NCBI RefSeq assembly: GCF_019578655.1
Contig: NC_063260.1
Coordinates: forward strand, 26,126,888 to 26,190,887
Direction of reading: 5' to 3'
Length of the DNA stretch: 64,000 nt
DNA from: Ricinus communis
Lineage: Eukaryota; Streptophyta; Magnoliopsida; Malpighiales; Euphorbiaceae
Under the pieces are notes generated by a model. The model saw only the letters and a list, made by a program, of their open reading frames with translations. It did not search any database and was not told the DNA's origin. Both the position numbers and the translations under genes were made by a program. Positions within the stretch are counted from its first letter, which is position 1. Each line of letters begins with the position of its first letter. Positions 37,510 through 50,856 of the stretch are shown here, one piece after another.

Positions 37510-40500
37510 GAATGGTAGTTTGGTAAATCACAACCGGCGTTGTTAGTCGTAGCCGGAAAAATTTTGTATCGGCGGCATTAAAACTATCGGGTGTGTCTTA
37601 GTATCAGTTTTTCTTTTCTATTTTCCTTTTTTTTTCTTTTTGAGGAAAATATTTTTTTCCCTTTTATATGTGTGGAAATGAGTATTTTTAAGTAATTATG
37701 AGAAGTGGACCGTAACGGTAACGTTGACGGCGGGGTTATTTTGGCTACGTGATGTTGTGCTACTCGTTGTTATGGAAGTCACGTGCTCATTGCACGTGAT
37801 ATGAAGCCAGATAAAAAAGAAAACGATTAAACAAATTAAGCAGTTAACGTTTTTTTTGATAAAAAGTAATTAACATTTTAATTCATTAACTATAGTACTA
37901 GTAGATGAGTACACGTGCTGGAGACAAGGCCGGTAAAAGATATAGACAGAACATGCTGAAAATTACCAAAATGGTTATGGACTAATGTTTTTGCAGCAAG
38001 ATTACTCTCTCCGTACTAAACATATAAATATATATTTTTAATTGATGAAATTAAATCACTGTTTCTTTAAATGTTTTTATAAAATTCCTAAAAATCTTAA
38101 TTTTAAATATAACACAAAATTAATTGTATTTATATTACTTAATTAGAAATACTTTTAATATTATTTACTAAATTAATATTTAAGAGAATAAACTATTATT
38201 TGGAACCAACCAGAAAACTAAATGACTCTGTGTGTTTATGACCGGTGGGATAATAAAACGTTTCTTTTTTCAGTGTTTGAAGTTGATATTAGTTGTGTTA
38301 GTTATAATTGAATGAGAGATGAATGGGGATTAATGAATTGCAGATGTACTAATCTTAGTAGGAGATTTTTTTTTATTTTTAGGTTAATATTAATTGTGGT
38401 GGGTTTACTACAGTTTCATGTTTATAAAGAAGACTAAGAATTCCATTTGCTGCTTTGGTTATTTGGAATTGAGAAAGAGAGAAGAGAAAAGGCAAAAGCA
38501 ATCTGACAAGATATGAGAAATGGGACGTGGGTCTGTAGGAGGATTGAGTAAGCCAAGGAATACATTAGACTAGAGTTAGTTATGGAGGTTTAAAAAGAAG
38601 AGATGGCAGGGTATTTAGCAGTGGAGATAGAGAAATACAGTCATTCAAATTAAAGCTCAGAAAGGCAAGTGGTAGAATGCATGTAGTGACACCCCATCGT
38701 AAAAGGGATAAGTCAGAGTTGATGCTAGTCTCTCCACGTTTCTTTACCCCACTCACACGCCCCTCTTCCTTGCCCCCGACTTGGTTTTTTAGTGGCATTC
38801 TTTGTAATGTACAGTTGCACGCCAGGAGAAAGTTGTCCTTTTCTTTACTATGTCTTTGATAATCATCTCAGCTTTACTATCTCTTTTATTATTTATTTCT
38901 GGCTATATTCCAAAAAAAAAAACAATAGTATATATATATTTCTCATATTTAGAATTAGATAATTAATATATATTTAATTATTTAAAATTAATAAAAATAT
39001 ATTACAAATTTTACTGTTTGGCAAGTAATTTTTTTTCATTTATTATATTTTTTTATCTTAAAAAAATAATCAATAAATATGTATCAATTATTTATGAGTT
39101 TGGTATATAAATAGAAATAGTCAAATTAAAAAGAATTTTTTTTATTTTTATTTATTTTTTGAGTTGAAAGTAATAGTCTAAAAGTGGAATTACCTTCTTG
39201 AAAATAAAAAAAAAATGAAAAGTTTAAATTAATATATAATTTTCTTGAATTTGATATTTTTTTTTTTCCTTGCAAGTTGGACAGTAACTTATAATTCCAC
39301 TAAACAAGAAATGATGGATTTCGTAGAAATAGGACAAGTTTATGTGTCGAAATGGCAAATGACATAGTAGAAAATGGAAAAAAGATGGCAATAATTATGT
39401 CTCTGAAGATTTCGGTTTGGAACATATAGAATCATGATTGGGGCAAGAAGGCTTTGGAGCCATTTCCCAGGTGATGAGACTCCTTTTTCTTGGGTCCCTC
39501 ATCCTGCTTCTGTCTGTTGGTGAAATTTAGCTAAGAGTCAGAGCTTTACAACATCTACAACAGATACGTAGCTTATACATTTCTCCTCTACTCTTTGTAG
39601 TTCATGGATTTTGCAGCGCAGTTTCTTCCAAAATTCTATTACCACAGTCCGCAGCATGTTATAATGATGAAGACAGACTAAACTTGCCATTTATCACCTG
39701 CAATGGTGCGACCAAAGATTCTCTCCTGCAACTGCAAAATATATCTGGGCTCAACAGTAAAACGGACCACTCTTCAAGAAGAAACGGATCCAATTTTCTG
39801 GGCTCTCTGATCATAACCCATATTGGACCGACCAGTACAGAAATGAACAAAACAGAGCCCCTATTATTAGATCTAAAAATAAAGGGTTTATATACGATCA
39901 GAAATGACCCAATTTTCGGAAACCTAAAAGACAGTTTCGAATGGCTGTGATCGACAACATAATATGGTCCCCTTCATTTTGTCAATAGAACTACACCATC
40001 CCCCCTTTTTTTTTGTCAAAATAGAACTACACCATCTGTTCTCTGCTTTATAGGAAAACCTTCCTTTGCCTACACAATTATATAGCTCACATACATAAAA
40101 GATAAAAAATAGAAAGGAATTGTACGACCAGATACTAGAAGGTAGACCAAGATATAAATTGCCGTAATATTCTAAAACAACCCCACACTTCTGACCATAC
40201 TAATTTCTTGAAACATGCCCTTTATGAGTTATGGACCTCCCCTTTCGCCTAACCAACTCTATTTACCCCCAACGCCAACTCTTCCTATTACCATAAAAAT
40301 ATTTATATGAATATATTTAATAATAGATCCGCAGACTTTGATTTCTTTAGAAATTCTTTTCTGATTTTTATGAAAAACTTTGTTTTACTAACTTTTGATA
40401 TATATATATATATATGGGTTCATGGATTAAGACAATTGGACCAAGCCCCAAGCCATCGCCTATAACCAAGTTTTTATGCATGTATATTTAAATAAGATTA

Positions 40501-43456
40501 AACTATTGCATAGTTTGAGGGCTAGAAGTATTTTTTTATATTAAAAAAGTAATATGTGTTTTATTTTTAAGTATTTTTTAGATATATTTAATATTTTTTT
40601 TAAATTATAAATATTAATAGAATCATAAATTTTTAATAACATAAGCATTTTTAGTAATTCAGCATCCGATTAGATATTTTGTTGTCGTATTAGAGTATTA
40701 AAATATATATATTTTTATTTTTAATCAAATTTAAAAAATAAATTTATTAAATAAAATATTAAGATATTTAATAATTTTATGATACATTATCAAATGTTAT
40801 ATTGCTTATGAAATCATAATTTAGTAGCGATTCATGTAAAAATACATGTAAAATTATATAAAATAATAATAAAAATATAAATATGTATCAAGAAAATACT
40901 AAAAAAATAAAATATGCGATATTCATTTGATATAAAAAAAAAATACCTTCGTCTTTCGCTGAAAAAGCGCATAACCACATGATAATTTTTTAAACTTTAT
41001 CTTATAAATCAATATTTAATAAAAATTACAGGATTTCATAAAACAAAAAAGGATAATCCGAAAAGTTAATTCGTTATAGAAGAAATGAAGATAGAACAAA
41101 TAAAAAAGAAAAGGAATGAACGGTAAGGCATTGAGGACGCTTATTCAACCAGTCCATGTCTATATCTTGGCTTTCAGATAGACAAATCAACAATGTTGTT
41201 TCAAAATTCAGTAATGTAAATAGGTAGGGTACTAAAGTGAGAACAGAGAGGTCACTTTCTAGTAGATCCTGGCCAGTAGTGCGGCCAAGGCAACAACAGC
41301 CTTTATAAATAATAATTGAGCAGAGCAGAGCTACTTGGGTATGAAAGTAACAAATAAACAAATAAAAATTTGTAACTAGGATTCTTTCTTTCTTTTTCTT
41401 TTTAAAATTTGTTTCCCCAATTGATGAATTAGGACAGTAACTCAGCTGAATTGGTTGTGGGTTATAAATCTATGGGTCCCTCAAAAGTCACATTCCTTGC
41501 ATGTATTTTGAATAAACACATACACATACAGCATGTGTTGCCCATAAAAGACACTTCAATTTCAGGCCATAAAGAAAGTAAATCCAAATAATATATTCGT
41601 GGGGTACCCTCTACTAAATGAGTTCTTAACGACAGGCATTTACTAATTACCATAGCCTAGTTATTTTGTTCTTCAATAATTTAATAAAGTTAATACTGGA
41701 AACTTATTGTCTTGTCATTGTGTTAGCTTCAATGATTTAAAGGCAGTAAGAATTTTCAGTAGAATTCAATACGACTAACTTATTGTATATAAAATCTAGA
41801 AAATATAATTAAAACGTTACACATACCACCACTTCATAGTAATGATGCTAAAAAGGATTTTTATGACACTTAACTACCACAACCATTTTCATACCTCAAA
41901 GTGGGAAACCAATTTGCCCCATCCCACTTCAAAACTTTTCTCCCCAAACAAAAAACAGTTGTGCCAAAATTTGACCTTAGCTTATTTAAGAAATTAAAAA
42001 AAAAAAAAAAAAAAAAGTGTTCGGTTAGGACTGCAAAATGGGGTTTGAAAGCAGAGGAGGTCACAGCCGCACCATGCAAAAACTGGCCACACAATTAAGA
42101 ACTTGATTCTGCTGCACTTTTCTTTTATTTCACAGCATATATATATATAACTAAAGTCCAAACTTTTCCAGATTCATTCAAAAACAAGAAAAAGACAAAT
42201 CCCAATCCCAATCCCTACAGTAGTATCTTCGTCGTTATTTTTTCCGGCTTCCTACCACTCCATGATGACCGTACACGTCATTTCTGGCTAACGGTTTTTC
42301 TGCGTTTTCTCTGTGCAGGGCTCACTTCCTGGTCCCATTGGTCCCCCTTACGGTCCAGCTCATCCCTCACTGTATTTTAGATTTTATTTTCATTCTTTTC
42401 TAATTTCTTTCTCGGTGTGGTCCCACGGCTGGATACTGTGTATCACCTTATTTATATATGTTCCTGTGCTGATTTGGACCCTCCATTTTGGACTCTGAGT
42501 AAATACCAAATCATAATTTTTAGGTCATATTCTTTTTGGCCCATAACTTATATTGGGCTTCTGCGACTGGTTTGAGTGCAACCCATCACAAAAAGAAAGA
42601 GAGAAAATTCCACTTTATCCCATATTAAATATCTACGCACGCACACACAATACATCTTTCGCATTGTAAGTGAAACTAATCTCCGTTTGAATTGTGGCAA
42701 TATTAATTATAATATAAACTATATATTAATCGAGTATATTAGAATCTTAAATATAAATTGGTGGCAAATAATAAATTGCGTTGGATGTACCATCAAAAGG
42801 GGACTTTATCAGGGTGCTGGAGAGCAAGCCAAGAGAATGCACATATAATTGATTTGCAAGTAGGCCCACACCGCACGCTCTTCTGTAAAAGAATTCCACT
42901 TTCTCCGTTTTCACTTTCATCTCATATAATAGAAACCATCTACTATTAATATTTCCAGCAATACCTGCAATAAATAAACATCCGCCTTTTCTTATACTTC
43001 CAATTGTTCTGAAATTTATTCTGTAAAATAGCTGTCATTTTTTATTAAAATTTCCACTACTTTTTCTTCTACATAGCAAAAGGCTCCCACTTATTAAAAA
43101 TAAAAGAGCTAACTTGCAATTATTATTATTATGTAACTAATAAACCAATATATCTTACTGCTGTAGCTATTCTTTATCATCCAGACAAAAGTTACGTCTT
43201 AATTTGTTTTGTAACGTATTTTTGTACATAGCACCACTACTCATTCAGTATTTTACTCATACATTAAAATAACTTACCCTTAATCACTTTAAAATAAGTC
43301 AAATAATAAACTTTATTGCGGATGTGATCTCACCTCATTAAATTATTTTGAAAAGAATAACCAAAAGAACTTATTAAGATATGAACGATTAAAAAATATT
43401 TTTCTGAAAGAACCAAAAATAAAAAAAAAAGAGAATACTAAGCAATAGCTAGTTTT
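37510..43456. other. 6-kb intergenic region without a recognised gene
   Basis: The first 200 bases or so are the CRF 3' UTR. Further CACGTG motifs (about 37,790 and 37,912) lie downstream. AT-rich stretches cover 38,000-38,220, 38,900-39,260 and 40,500-41,050. More balanced islands at 38,460-38,860, 39,400-39,960, 41,070-41,660 and 41,870-42,560 hold short open frames without recognisable domains; unannotated non-coding transcripts are possible. A TATA-like run near 42,137 is followed by a C-rich leader-like stretch but no gene that I can support. Confidence 0.5.
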
Positions 43457-43579
43457 AGGCCCATATCATTCTCGTCAATCCGGACATTTACTAAGCCTCA
43501 AAACCCAAGAAGAAAATTAAGGTCCATGGCCACTCAGGCCTGTTGGGCATTGCGAAGCAAAAAATCGGCTTATTGGGCT
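43457..43579 (+). promoter_or_regulatory. Site II-type TGGGCC/T elements upstream of the twin CX9C gene
   Basis: AGGCCCA (43,457-43,463), TGGGCA (43,544-43,549) and TGGGCT (43,574-43,579) lie 200-330 bases before the ATG. Site II elements of TGGGCC/T form, bound by TCP factors, are frequent in promoters of plant nuclear genes for mitochondrial and ribosomal proteins, which agrees with the downstream product. Confidence 0.5.
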
Positions 43580-43782
43580 TAACAAGATTACTGACCCAAA
43601 AGGTGAAAATTGGTTAACAGATGACAAGCAGTGGTTACAAGCACATATTTCTTAGATGCATCAACCTGTGGGTCTAACATTTCCTGCGGGAAAAAACCGC
43701 AGGTAGCAGCGGTTCACAGAAGGCGGGAGAGAGAGAAAAAAACAAATAAAACATAACAAGGGAGGCGGCGGAGGCAGCAACA

Positions 43783-44910
43783 ATGGAGGAAGCAGGTGCA
43801 AAGGCAGTGTGTGGGGAAGAGGCGTTGAACCTGCTTAATTGCGTAGCTCAATCGCCTTATGATCAAGATAAATGTGTCCGTCTCTTGCAGATTTTGAGAG
43901 AATGTGTGCTTAATAAGGTAGACCCAACTTTTGTTTTAGGTTTAATCGCAATTTTTCTTGTTATTCATCTGTTATAAACTTCTGTGACTTTTTTCCTTTT
44001 AGTTAGATTGGTCTTATTAGATTTATTTATCATCACCGTAGAAACAACTTTACCAATTCGCCGAGGATTGCCCTAATCAGTAGTTAAATGTAGCATAATC
44101 ATGATGGCTTTTTTGATTCAAATATTGAAGAAGTCTCCACTCTCCAGAGCTCTCTGTTTTTTAAGCTTTTATAGATAACTAACTGAACTCTTGGAAATAG
44201 TTAATATGCATACATATGAGTGATTTATTTTTATAATGCGTATTATTGATACTTTTATGTTGATTTAGCAATCATGTAATATTATTAGTATACTTTTGTC
44301 CATTAGACTAAGTTGACCATATTCTCTTTTACTTAAAGATTATCACTAATAAAACTGAAACTAAATAAGTTGCAAAATGAAACACCTAGCTTGCAGTCTA
44401 CCTTTAGCATTTAAACTTTGATAAAAAAAATGGGCATGACATTTATCAACTAAAAATGTGTTACGAGAAAACCACATAACTGTTAAAGTTCATACTGTGG
44501 TGGAGCAAGTAGTAGACAATTCAAATTTAAAATTTTGTAAAAATATTAGAAGTTAATTTTCATCATCAAAATTATAAGGTCTAGTTTAATTTAAAGCAAG
44601 TTCATTATTTTTTGGAGTAGAATAACAAAAGCATAGAAGAATAGTTTAAGTTATTTACTGGGCAAAAGTAATATTTTATATGCGACAAAATGGATTTCAA
44701 AGAGGAAAAAGGGGAGAGTAGGGGTAGTTTCCCCACTTGCCCCAATATAGATATGCTACTGCATCTTTGTACTAAACTCTTATGTTTCCTCTTATTGCAT
44801 TTCTAGAAAATTGATTGCCTCTTCTATCATTTTATCTGCAGAAAGTGAAGAAGTTTTCACTTGCTGATCAGGATCTGCCGGAAGCAAATCCAATAGCCAA
44901 GAAAGCTTGA
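43783..44910 (+). CDS. Small twin CX9C (CHCH-like) protein, probably mitochondrial intermembrane space
   Basis: Two exons, join(43783-43917, 44842-44910), GT-AG, encode 67 aa. Four cysteines are arranged as C10-x9-C20-x10-C31-x9-C41, the twin CX9C pattern of a disulfide-locked helical hairpin. Such proteins enter the mitochondrial intermembrane space through the Mia40/Erv1 relay and often assist respiratory complex assembly. The C-terminal exon is a charged tail starting KVKKFSLADQDLP. There is no cleavable presequence, as usual for Mia40 substrates. Which family member it is (CMC, COX-assembly or other) cannot be told from this short sequence. The 924-bp intron contains no other gene. Site II promoter motifs support a mitochondrial role. 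Confidence 0.8.
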
Positions 44911-46728
44911 TTGAAAATTTATAATGGTGCAACTTTTGTTCTTTTTTCACCAGGCCTGTTCTCATACTAGTATTACGGTACCAGTTGTTACTCGCAGACT
45001 CTTAAACATGATCTAAAGTTGTCATTGAGCTTATACCTCATTTGGTTTTAAATGTACTAAGGAAAAGAAGTTACTCTCATTTGGTTTTGGTTAGGAACTT
45101 ATTTAGAAGTTAAGAAGGCCGAGTTGTAACTTTCGGAATGATAGACTTTAATGTCAATCCATATTTTCTGGGCTTATTATCATCAGGGTTTCAAAGTGCA
45201 GCTCTCTCTCTCTCTCTCTCACAGACATACACACACACACACACACACACACAGTCACATTCACACAAACAAACAATGACTTTGCTTAACAGCACCTTCA
45301 GCAAAGAAATTGTGAACCGCCCTGACAGGGGGTGGACCTATCACAATTTTTTATGTAGGGCAATAAATCTGAAAGACAGAATTCCCATCTTTCTTTTCAT
45401 CCCTGGTACATTCTCTTCTGCTTAATTGCTTTAATTTGCTTGTTATAGTTATGCATATAAGCGTGAATATTCATATCACGTTAGTGATTGTGGTACTGGT
45501 GTGTCTATTATTGACTTCAAGTTGATGGTCTAGACTTTGTGCTACATATTAGAACTCTTAAACAGAGAAAGGGAGGAAAGCACACAAGTAGGTATCACTA
45601 GATTTAGGATTTATTTAGTAGAGATGAAATCAACTAGTATATGGTCTATGTCACCTATTCATGATCATGCTTCATTGCAACTTGTGGCTGTCTAACCATT
45701 GATGGCACTTCTTTCCTGTCACCATTTTAGGGTCGTTTTGACAGCAATTTGCCCCGGTGACAGAGATTTTCTTACTGATTTCCTTACACTGATGAAAAAA
45801 ATTAACTGATCCTGATAAAGGACAAGCTGGGGCATGCCATGGAATCAAATAGATTTGGAGTAGTGGACGGGAATGTTAACTATAATCATGAAATAGCTGT
45901 TGTCAAAATTGCTAGGTTATTTGATATTTGTCAACTGTCACATGAATAAGAGCCACTGTTCCTTCAAACTTTTACCTGAATTTAGCAAAAATTACTATAG
46001 TACCGAAAGAATTACAAGGTAAACTGTTTGGGATAGGCTTAACTGAATACATGTTTCAGGTGAGTACTCTAGACGGATCCACATTTCAAAACCCACTTGT
46101 TTGTATCTAGCCAGTTCAGTAATTTCCTCAATGTACAATACTTTTGTAGTGAATGTCCATATTCACAATAAGTATACTTATCATGCTGTTGTCTCTTTGC
46201 CCTTCGAGTTCTCTTCCTAGTTAGTTATGGGCATTATTTGGTATCATTGTTGCATGACACCCTTTTAATAAAAGGTTTAAATTGATATTTTTTTCTTGAA
46301 AATTTATATAATTAGTGAAATAAAATATAAATATTACTGAGTTTTTCACTTATATTACATGCAATCTATAAAAAAAAAAATTTATTACTTTATCAATAAA
46401 TTATTCATTCAACGGTTATAATTAAAATATACATTGAATCAATTGTCGTCATTTCTACAAATATAATTCAAAATTCATCTTTGGAATGAAATGGGAAAGA
46501 ATGAAAGAATATAGAAAAATGCCATCAAGCAATGATAACATAAAGATGATAATTTTATCAAATTCAAAAAGAAAGTTCCAATTCAATAGATACAAAAATA
46601 AAACCTTTCATGACAGGTAATCGTTAAGATTACATACACATCCATTCCAATCATCTCTCAAACAAAAGAACCTCCCCAGACCCCAAAATTCATAAAAGAG
46701 AAAAGAGAAAAGAAAAAAGAAATTGAAG
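44911..46728. other. Intergenic region between the converging twin CX9C and AGP genes
   Basis: It contains the 3' flanks of both genes and a compound microsatellite at 45,202-45,253. No further gene is seen; the short frame at 45,138-45,425 is largely made by the microsatellite. Confidence 0.55.
45202..45253. repeat. Compound (CT)n...(AC)n microsatellite
   Basis: A CT tract (to about 45,220) is followed after a few bases by an AC tract (about 45,229-45,252), 300 bases downstream of the twin CX9C stop codon. Confidence 0.9.
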
Positions 46729-47340
46729 TTAAAAGCTGCAAGTTAAGTCGGCGGCATGAATGAGGTAAGTAAGCACCAGTGCCACCAACATGAGCACATA
46801 TGCAATTCCTTGGTCGATTGATGTCCCTGCATTGTGCACAAACAAATCATCCTCATCATTTCCAATTACCAAAGCAATTACTGAGGCACCAAAAGAACAT
46901 AAGTATTTCAAATTTATTAAAAAAATAAAATAAAAACTGCGTGCCTTATCCGCTCTATTTCCTTACATAACAAACTCTTAAAGTTGGCGAAAATCTCTTA
47001 ACAAAACATCATATAGCGACCTTATAAGCATTAAGGTTTGCGTTAGTTCTATATTCGTGTGTCTTTTCCCAGTCTTTCAAACCCTGGAATGCTACAAATC
47101 TAAGCACATTTACATTACATTTTCAAAAGAATTCAAATCATAAGAAAGAATCCAAAATGCATCACCAAAACTCAATCCCAGATCTGGAAGAAAAATAAAG
47201 CGAAACATTAACAAAAGAGAAAGAGAAGTACCATCACTAGTTGGGGCAGGAGCAGGAGCGGAGGACTGAGCCTGAACAGGCAAAGCAATGGCAAAGATAA
47301 GAGCGACAACAACGATAGCCAAAACCCTTGAAACTGCCAT
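46729..47340 (-). CDS. Arabinogalactan peptide (AG-peptide, AGP16/20/22 type), GPI-anchored
   Basis: Tiny secreted proteoglycan core. Two exons on the minus strand, complement(join(46729-46826, 47232-47340)), give 68 aa. Signal peptide 1-24 (ends PVQA), then a mature stretch of about 13 residues, QSSAPAPAPTSDG, with the Ala-Pro repeats whose prolines are hydroxylated and O-galactosylated. A C-terminal hydrophobic GPI-attachment signal (IAYVLMLVALVLTYLIH) follows. This matches AGP20/22 closely, including the TSIDQGIAY motif around the exon junction. After processing only the short core stays on the outer plasma membrane through its lipid anchor. HPGT, encoded 43 kb to the left, is the class of enzyme that starts its glycans. 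The symbol is withheld because AG-peptide paralogues are nearly identical. Confidence 0.93.
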
Positions 47341-47602
47341 TTTCTTTTTCTTTCTTTCTTCACGATTTTACCTTAAAAACCAACAAAACTTTTACCTACA
47401 CAAACACAATCTCTCTCTCTCTCTCTCTGCAACGACTTCTCTTGAATCCCCTGCAATGTAGCTCCGGAGAGTCGCGCAGAGAGAGTCAGATAATAAGAAG
47501 AACAAAACTTTCAACCCAAACCCAAAAAAGTTTGTTTCTTTTATTCTTTTAAAATGAATGTGAATGTGAAGGTCAGGGGTAACTCGCAACAGTATGTTGT
47601 TT

Positions 47603-47612
47603 ATTATATATA
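47603..47612 (-). promoter_or_regulatory. Likely TATA box of the AG-peptide gene
   Basis: On the minus strand TATATATAAT lies about 260 bases upstream of the ATG, followed by a leader with a CT-rich microsatellite (about 47,410-47,428). Confidence 0.5.
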
Positions 47613-50571
47613 GAAAGTGCTTGGTGCGCGATTCAAATGGAGAGATGGAAAATAGAGAAGGTTGAGAGAAAACCGGTTAAGCCGGTAAAACCCGAGAGAG
47701 CAGGGGTGTGGGGTCCATCCGGAAATATCGGTGGATACGCCATGTGAGGAGAGGCAGTGGTTTTTTGTTGGATGGATTGGATTAAAATAGCCCCCCACTC
47801 ACTCTTGCTTATTCGACAGAAAAGCTCTCTTGTCTCTGTTCTCTTTTGGCGCCATATGCTACGGTTCTTATTCGTCCACGTTTCCTATCTTTTCAGTTGT
47901 CCTTTTGTTTTTCATTTTCCTTTTTAACTTTTAAGCACACCTATAATTCTTTTTTACTCTCTATTCTTTCTTTATCTTTTATTTCTCTCTTTTTTTTTCA
48001 TTCATTTTTGTGATTTTTAAAGGTGTTGCTAAAATAAAAAATATAAACAGTTTAAAAGTGTTAAATTTCAATAAATCTAATGGTTACTTTTAATTATTTT
48101 GACATCGATCTCACTTAAATCTAATTATATTTTATTTTACTCAATCAATTTAATTTTTGATATGATATTATAATATACAATTAAAATAGGTTTAATTGAG
48201 ATTTTTTTAGTATTTTAACTTTTTATTTCAAGTAATAATTAGATTTTAAAATTAAATTTCAACTGCACTTGAAAAAAATATAAAGACTTTATATTATAAA
48301 AGAATACAAAATATAAATAAGTTAAAAATAATAATATCATTTATAATGTCCAACTTACAAACGTCGAGTTCTTTATTTAAAAAAAAAACTCAACAAATAA
48401 GATATTAATGTAGTTTTTATTCAATAAAAATATAGTATAGGGTTGATTCGACTCTCCACGTCTAGAGAGTCGAACTCTACTCTATATTTTAAATATAATA
48501 ATCACACTATTAGTTTTCATGTATTTTATTAAGGTCTTACAAATTAAATCTTAAATTTTATATTCTTTAATAATTTTATCTAATTATTTAAAATTTTAAA
48601 ATAAATAATATATTCTTTTAATTTATTTTCAAAAATATTTTTCGATGACAAATTTTAAATTTTCAAAGTGAAAAGGATAATATTAAAAATCAACTATACA
48701 TACTAAAATAATAACAATTGAGAATTAGCTAAAATAGTTTATCATAGATTTAATAATATGACAATTAAAAATCTCACTTATATGCATTTTATCATATATT
48801 TTATATCCAAATATTATAAATTTTTCATTGACTCACTAATTTTTATATTAATAAGCAAAATTAACTTATCATATTATTTTTTTATTGTAAATTTTAAAAA
48901 ATATTGTCAAAAAATATTTTTAAAAAAAATTAAAAGCATAGATATTTATTTTAAAATTTTAAAATAATTGGATAAATCTGTTAAAAATATAAAATTCAAA
49001 ATTTAATTAGTAATTAGTTTTTTTATTAATTAGTATTTATCTAGTGCGTTATATATATATTTTTTTATTTAACTCTTACCTTAATCATTTTAAATTTCTA
49101 ATATGATATTAGAGTGTCTAATTTGAAATTTATTTTATTTTATTTTCAGCTTTGCATTTGAAATGACCTCAAAGTTAAATTTCAATTGTATTTAAGGAGA
49201 GTGTTAAAGAATATGAACAATTTAAAAATAAAATATTAAGATCTAACTAATAAATAACTAATTTTAGTCATTTTAGTATTGATTGAACCTGTACCTTGAT
49301 CACTCTATCAGGCTCACAATTAAAATTATTGATCTACAGTGAAATTCACATTTATTTTTGCTCAATTTGTATTTTATATACAAGAAATTTTAGAATTTTC
49401 CTAGTAGTATTAATAATTCCATTTGGCAATGTTTTTTCTGAAAAAATTATGTTTAGACAGTGTTTGCTAGAAAGCAGTATAGTTAAAGAGATTCCCTTTC
49501 GCAAATGTGAAATTCATGATTTCAGGTTGTGTCTTAAGAAGGAATCAGTTTTTAGAGCCAGCAAATGCCAACAAAGATTCTAATTTTGTGCAGCTTCAAA
49601 ACTCGCTTTACAACATGGACTGACAGCAAATGCCAACAAACATTCCCTTGTTGAAAGGTTTTGGCTCACTGAAAGAACAAAAATCATTCTAAATCAAACA
49701 ACATTAGATCAGGCATTTTCATTTTCAATTTTCTGTCATTGGCTAGAGCCTTTATTAGACAATAGTATGGCTGAACTTCTTATTCCAAGAAATTTGGGTC
49801 ACTTGCTGATAAGAATGAGCTGTAGATGATACTATACTACCATTGAGTGGATAAGAATTCTTATGAGCCATATGAGCTGTCCATTTTTAACATTTATTAA
49901 AAACCCAACTGAAACTGTTCATCTGAAAATCCTCTTTAGCCATAACTATGTCTGGTAATCGGATTTACTGCTAAATCAACTCAGGATAGGCCATTGCAAT
50001 TCCTTGTCAATATAGTTAACGGCAACTTTTCCTCATTTTAAACCCATCAATGCAAGTGTATTTAGGTAAGATCGAGGAGCTTAATATGGCCTACCCCTAG
50101 TATTTTTTGTAAGAACTCAAGTTGATTAGACCAAGATTTTCTTTTCTTTTAAAAGATCAGAATTGTGTATATTATATATGATGAATTATAGTGTAGATAA
50201 TTACAAATCAGCATTGGAAGCTCTTGCTGACATATAGACACACACACCCCAAATTGCTCGTTCTGTAATGTTCATGCCTTGCAAGGGAGGGCACATGTCA
50301 CTGTAATATATTCAATTAAAATTTGAACTTAACTACCAACAACAGAGACACATGTATGTCTAGTAGTAGTACAGATGATGATAATTCTTAAAACGATTTT
50401 CTTTCTTCTTCATAATACATTCATCCATCCTTCAAAATTAGACAGTTGGATCAATCATGAACACTTGAAAATAGAAGTAAATAACTAAGTAATTAATGAA
50501 CATGTTTAAAGCTATTGCTCCTCTAGTTCTCAGTTACAACATGATATGTTCTTGCACTATAAGATCACCGT
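47613..50571. other. Upstream region of the AG-peptide gene and AT-rich intergenic DNA
   Basis: The first 250 bases are promoter-like. From 48,000 to 49,250 the DNA is very AT-rich and contains a 10-bp-stem hairpin (48,447-48,474) that may be the core of a MITE. At 49,290-49,930 it is less AT-rich, with a 17-bp direct repeat (49,559-49,575 and 49,624-49,640) but no recognisable gene. Confidence 0.45.
48447..48474. repeat. Perfect 10-bp-stem hairpin, possible MITE core
   Basis: TTCGACTCTC (48,447-48,456) pairs perfectly with GAGAGTCGAA (48,465-48,474) around an 8-base loop. Weaker complementarity extends outwards. A related but decayed hairpin lies near 56,955-56,982. Confidence 0.6.
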
Positions 50572-50856
50572 CTACTTCGTACTTTCATTCTCCAATTCTG
50601 AAGGCCAAAGAAAAGCTCCCATGGCAAACTTTCTCTTCTGGTTAACATCTCCAACAATGGGTAGTCCATACTCTTTTAGCAAGCAGTCCAACCTCCATTC
50701 AGGCATCGTCTCATAGTCACCCTTCTTGAATCTTGGATAGTGCAGTGGCATTTGGAAGCAAGAGCACTTATCCCTCTTGTTTTCTTGTTTTTGGTGCCCA
50801 TTAGGCCTCAATCCTGACACGGCATGGGCAGTGTTAGAGCAAGTGATTCCACTCAT
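50572..50856 (-). CDS. Small plant-specific protein, DUF7722 type
   Basis: Single-exon minus-strand gene of 94 aa. The conserved core occupies about residues 34-86: FQMPLHYPRFKKGDYETMPE, then WRLDCLLKEYGLP, then a KRKFAMGAFLWP ending. I recognise this as the small land-plant family annotated DUF7722, of unknown function. It has no signal peptide or membrane segment; the N-terminal third is polar with several cysteines and basic residues. The start is the ATG at 50,856; the codon two positions upstream in frame is GTG. No partner or pathway can be inferred from its neighbours. Confidence 0.8.
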   Translation of the reverse strand: MSGITCSNTAHAVSGLRPNGHQKQENKRDKCSCFQMPLHYPRFKKGDYETMPEWRLDCLLKEYGLPIVGDVNQKRKFAMGAFLWPSELENESTK

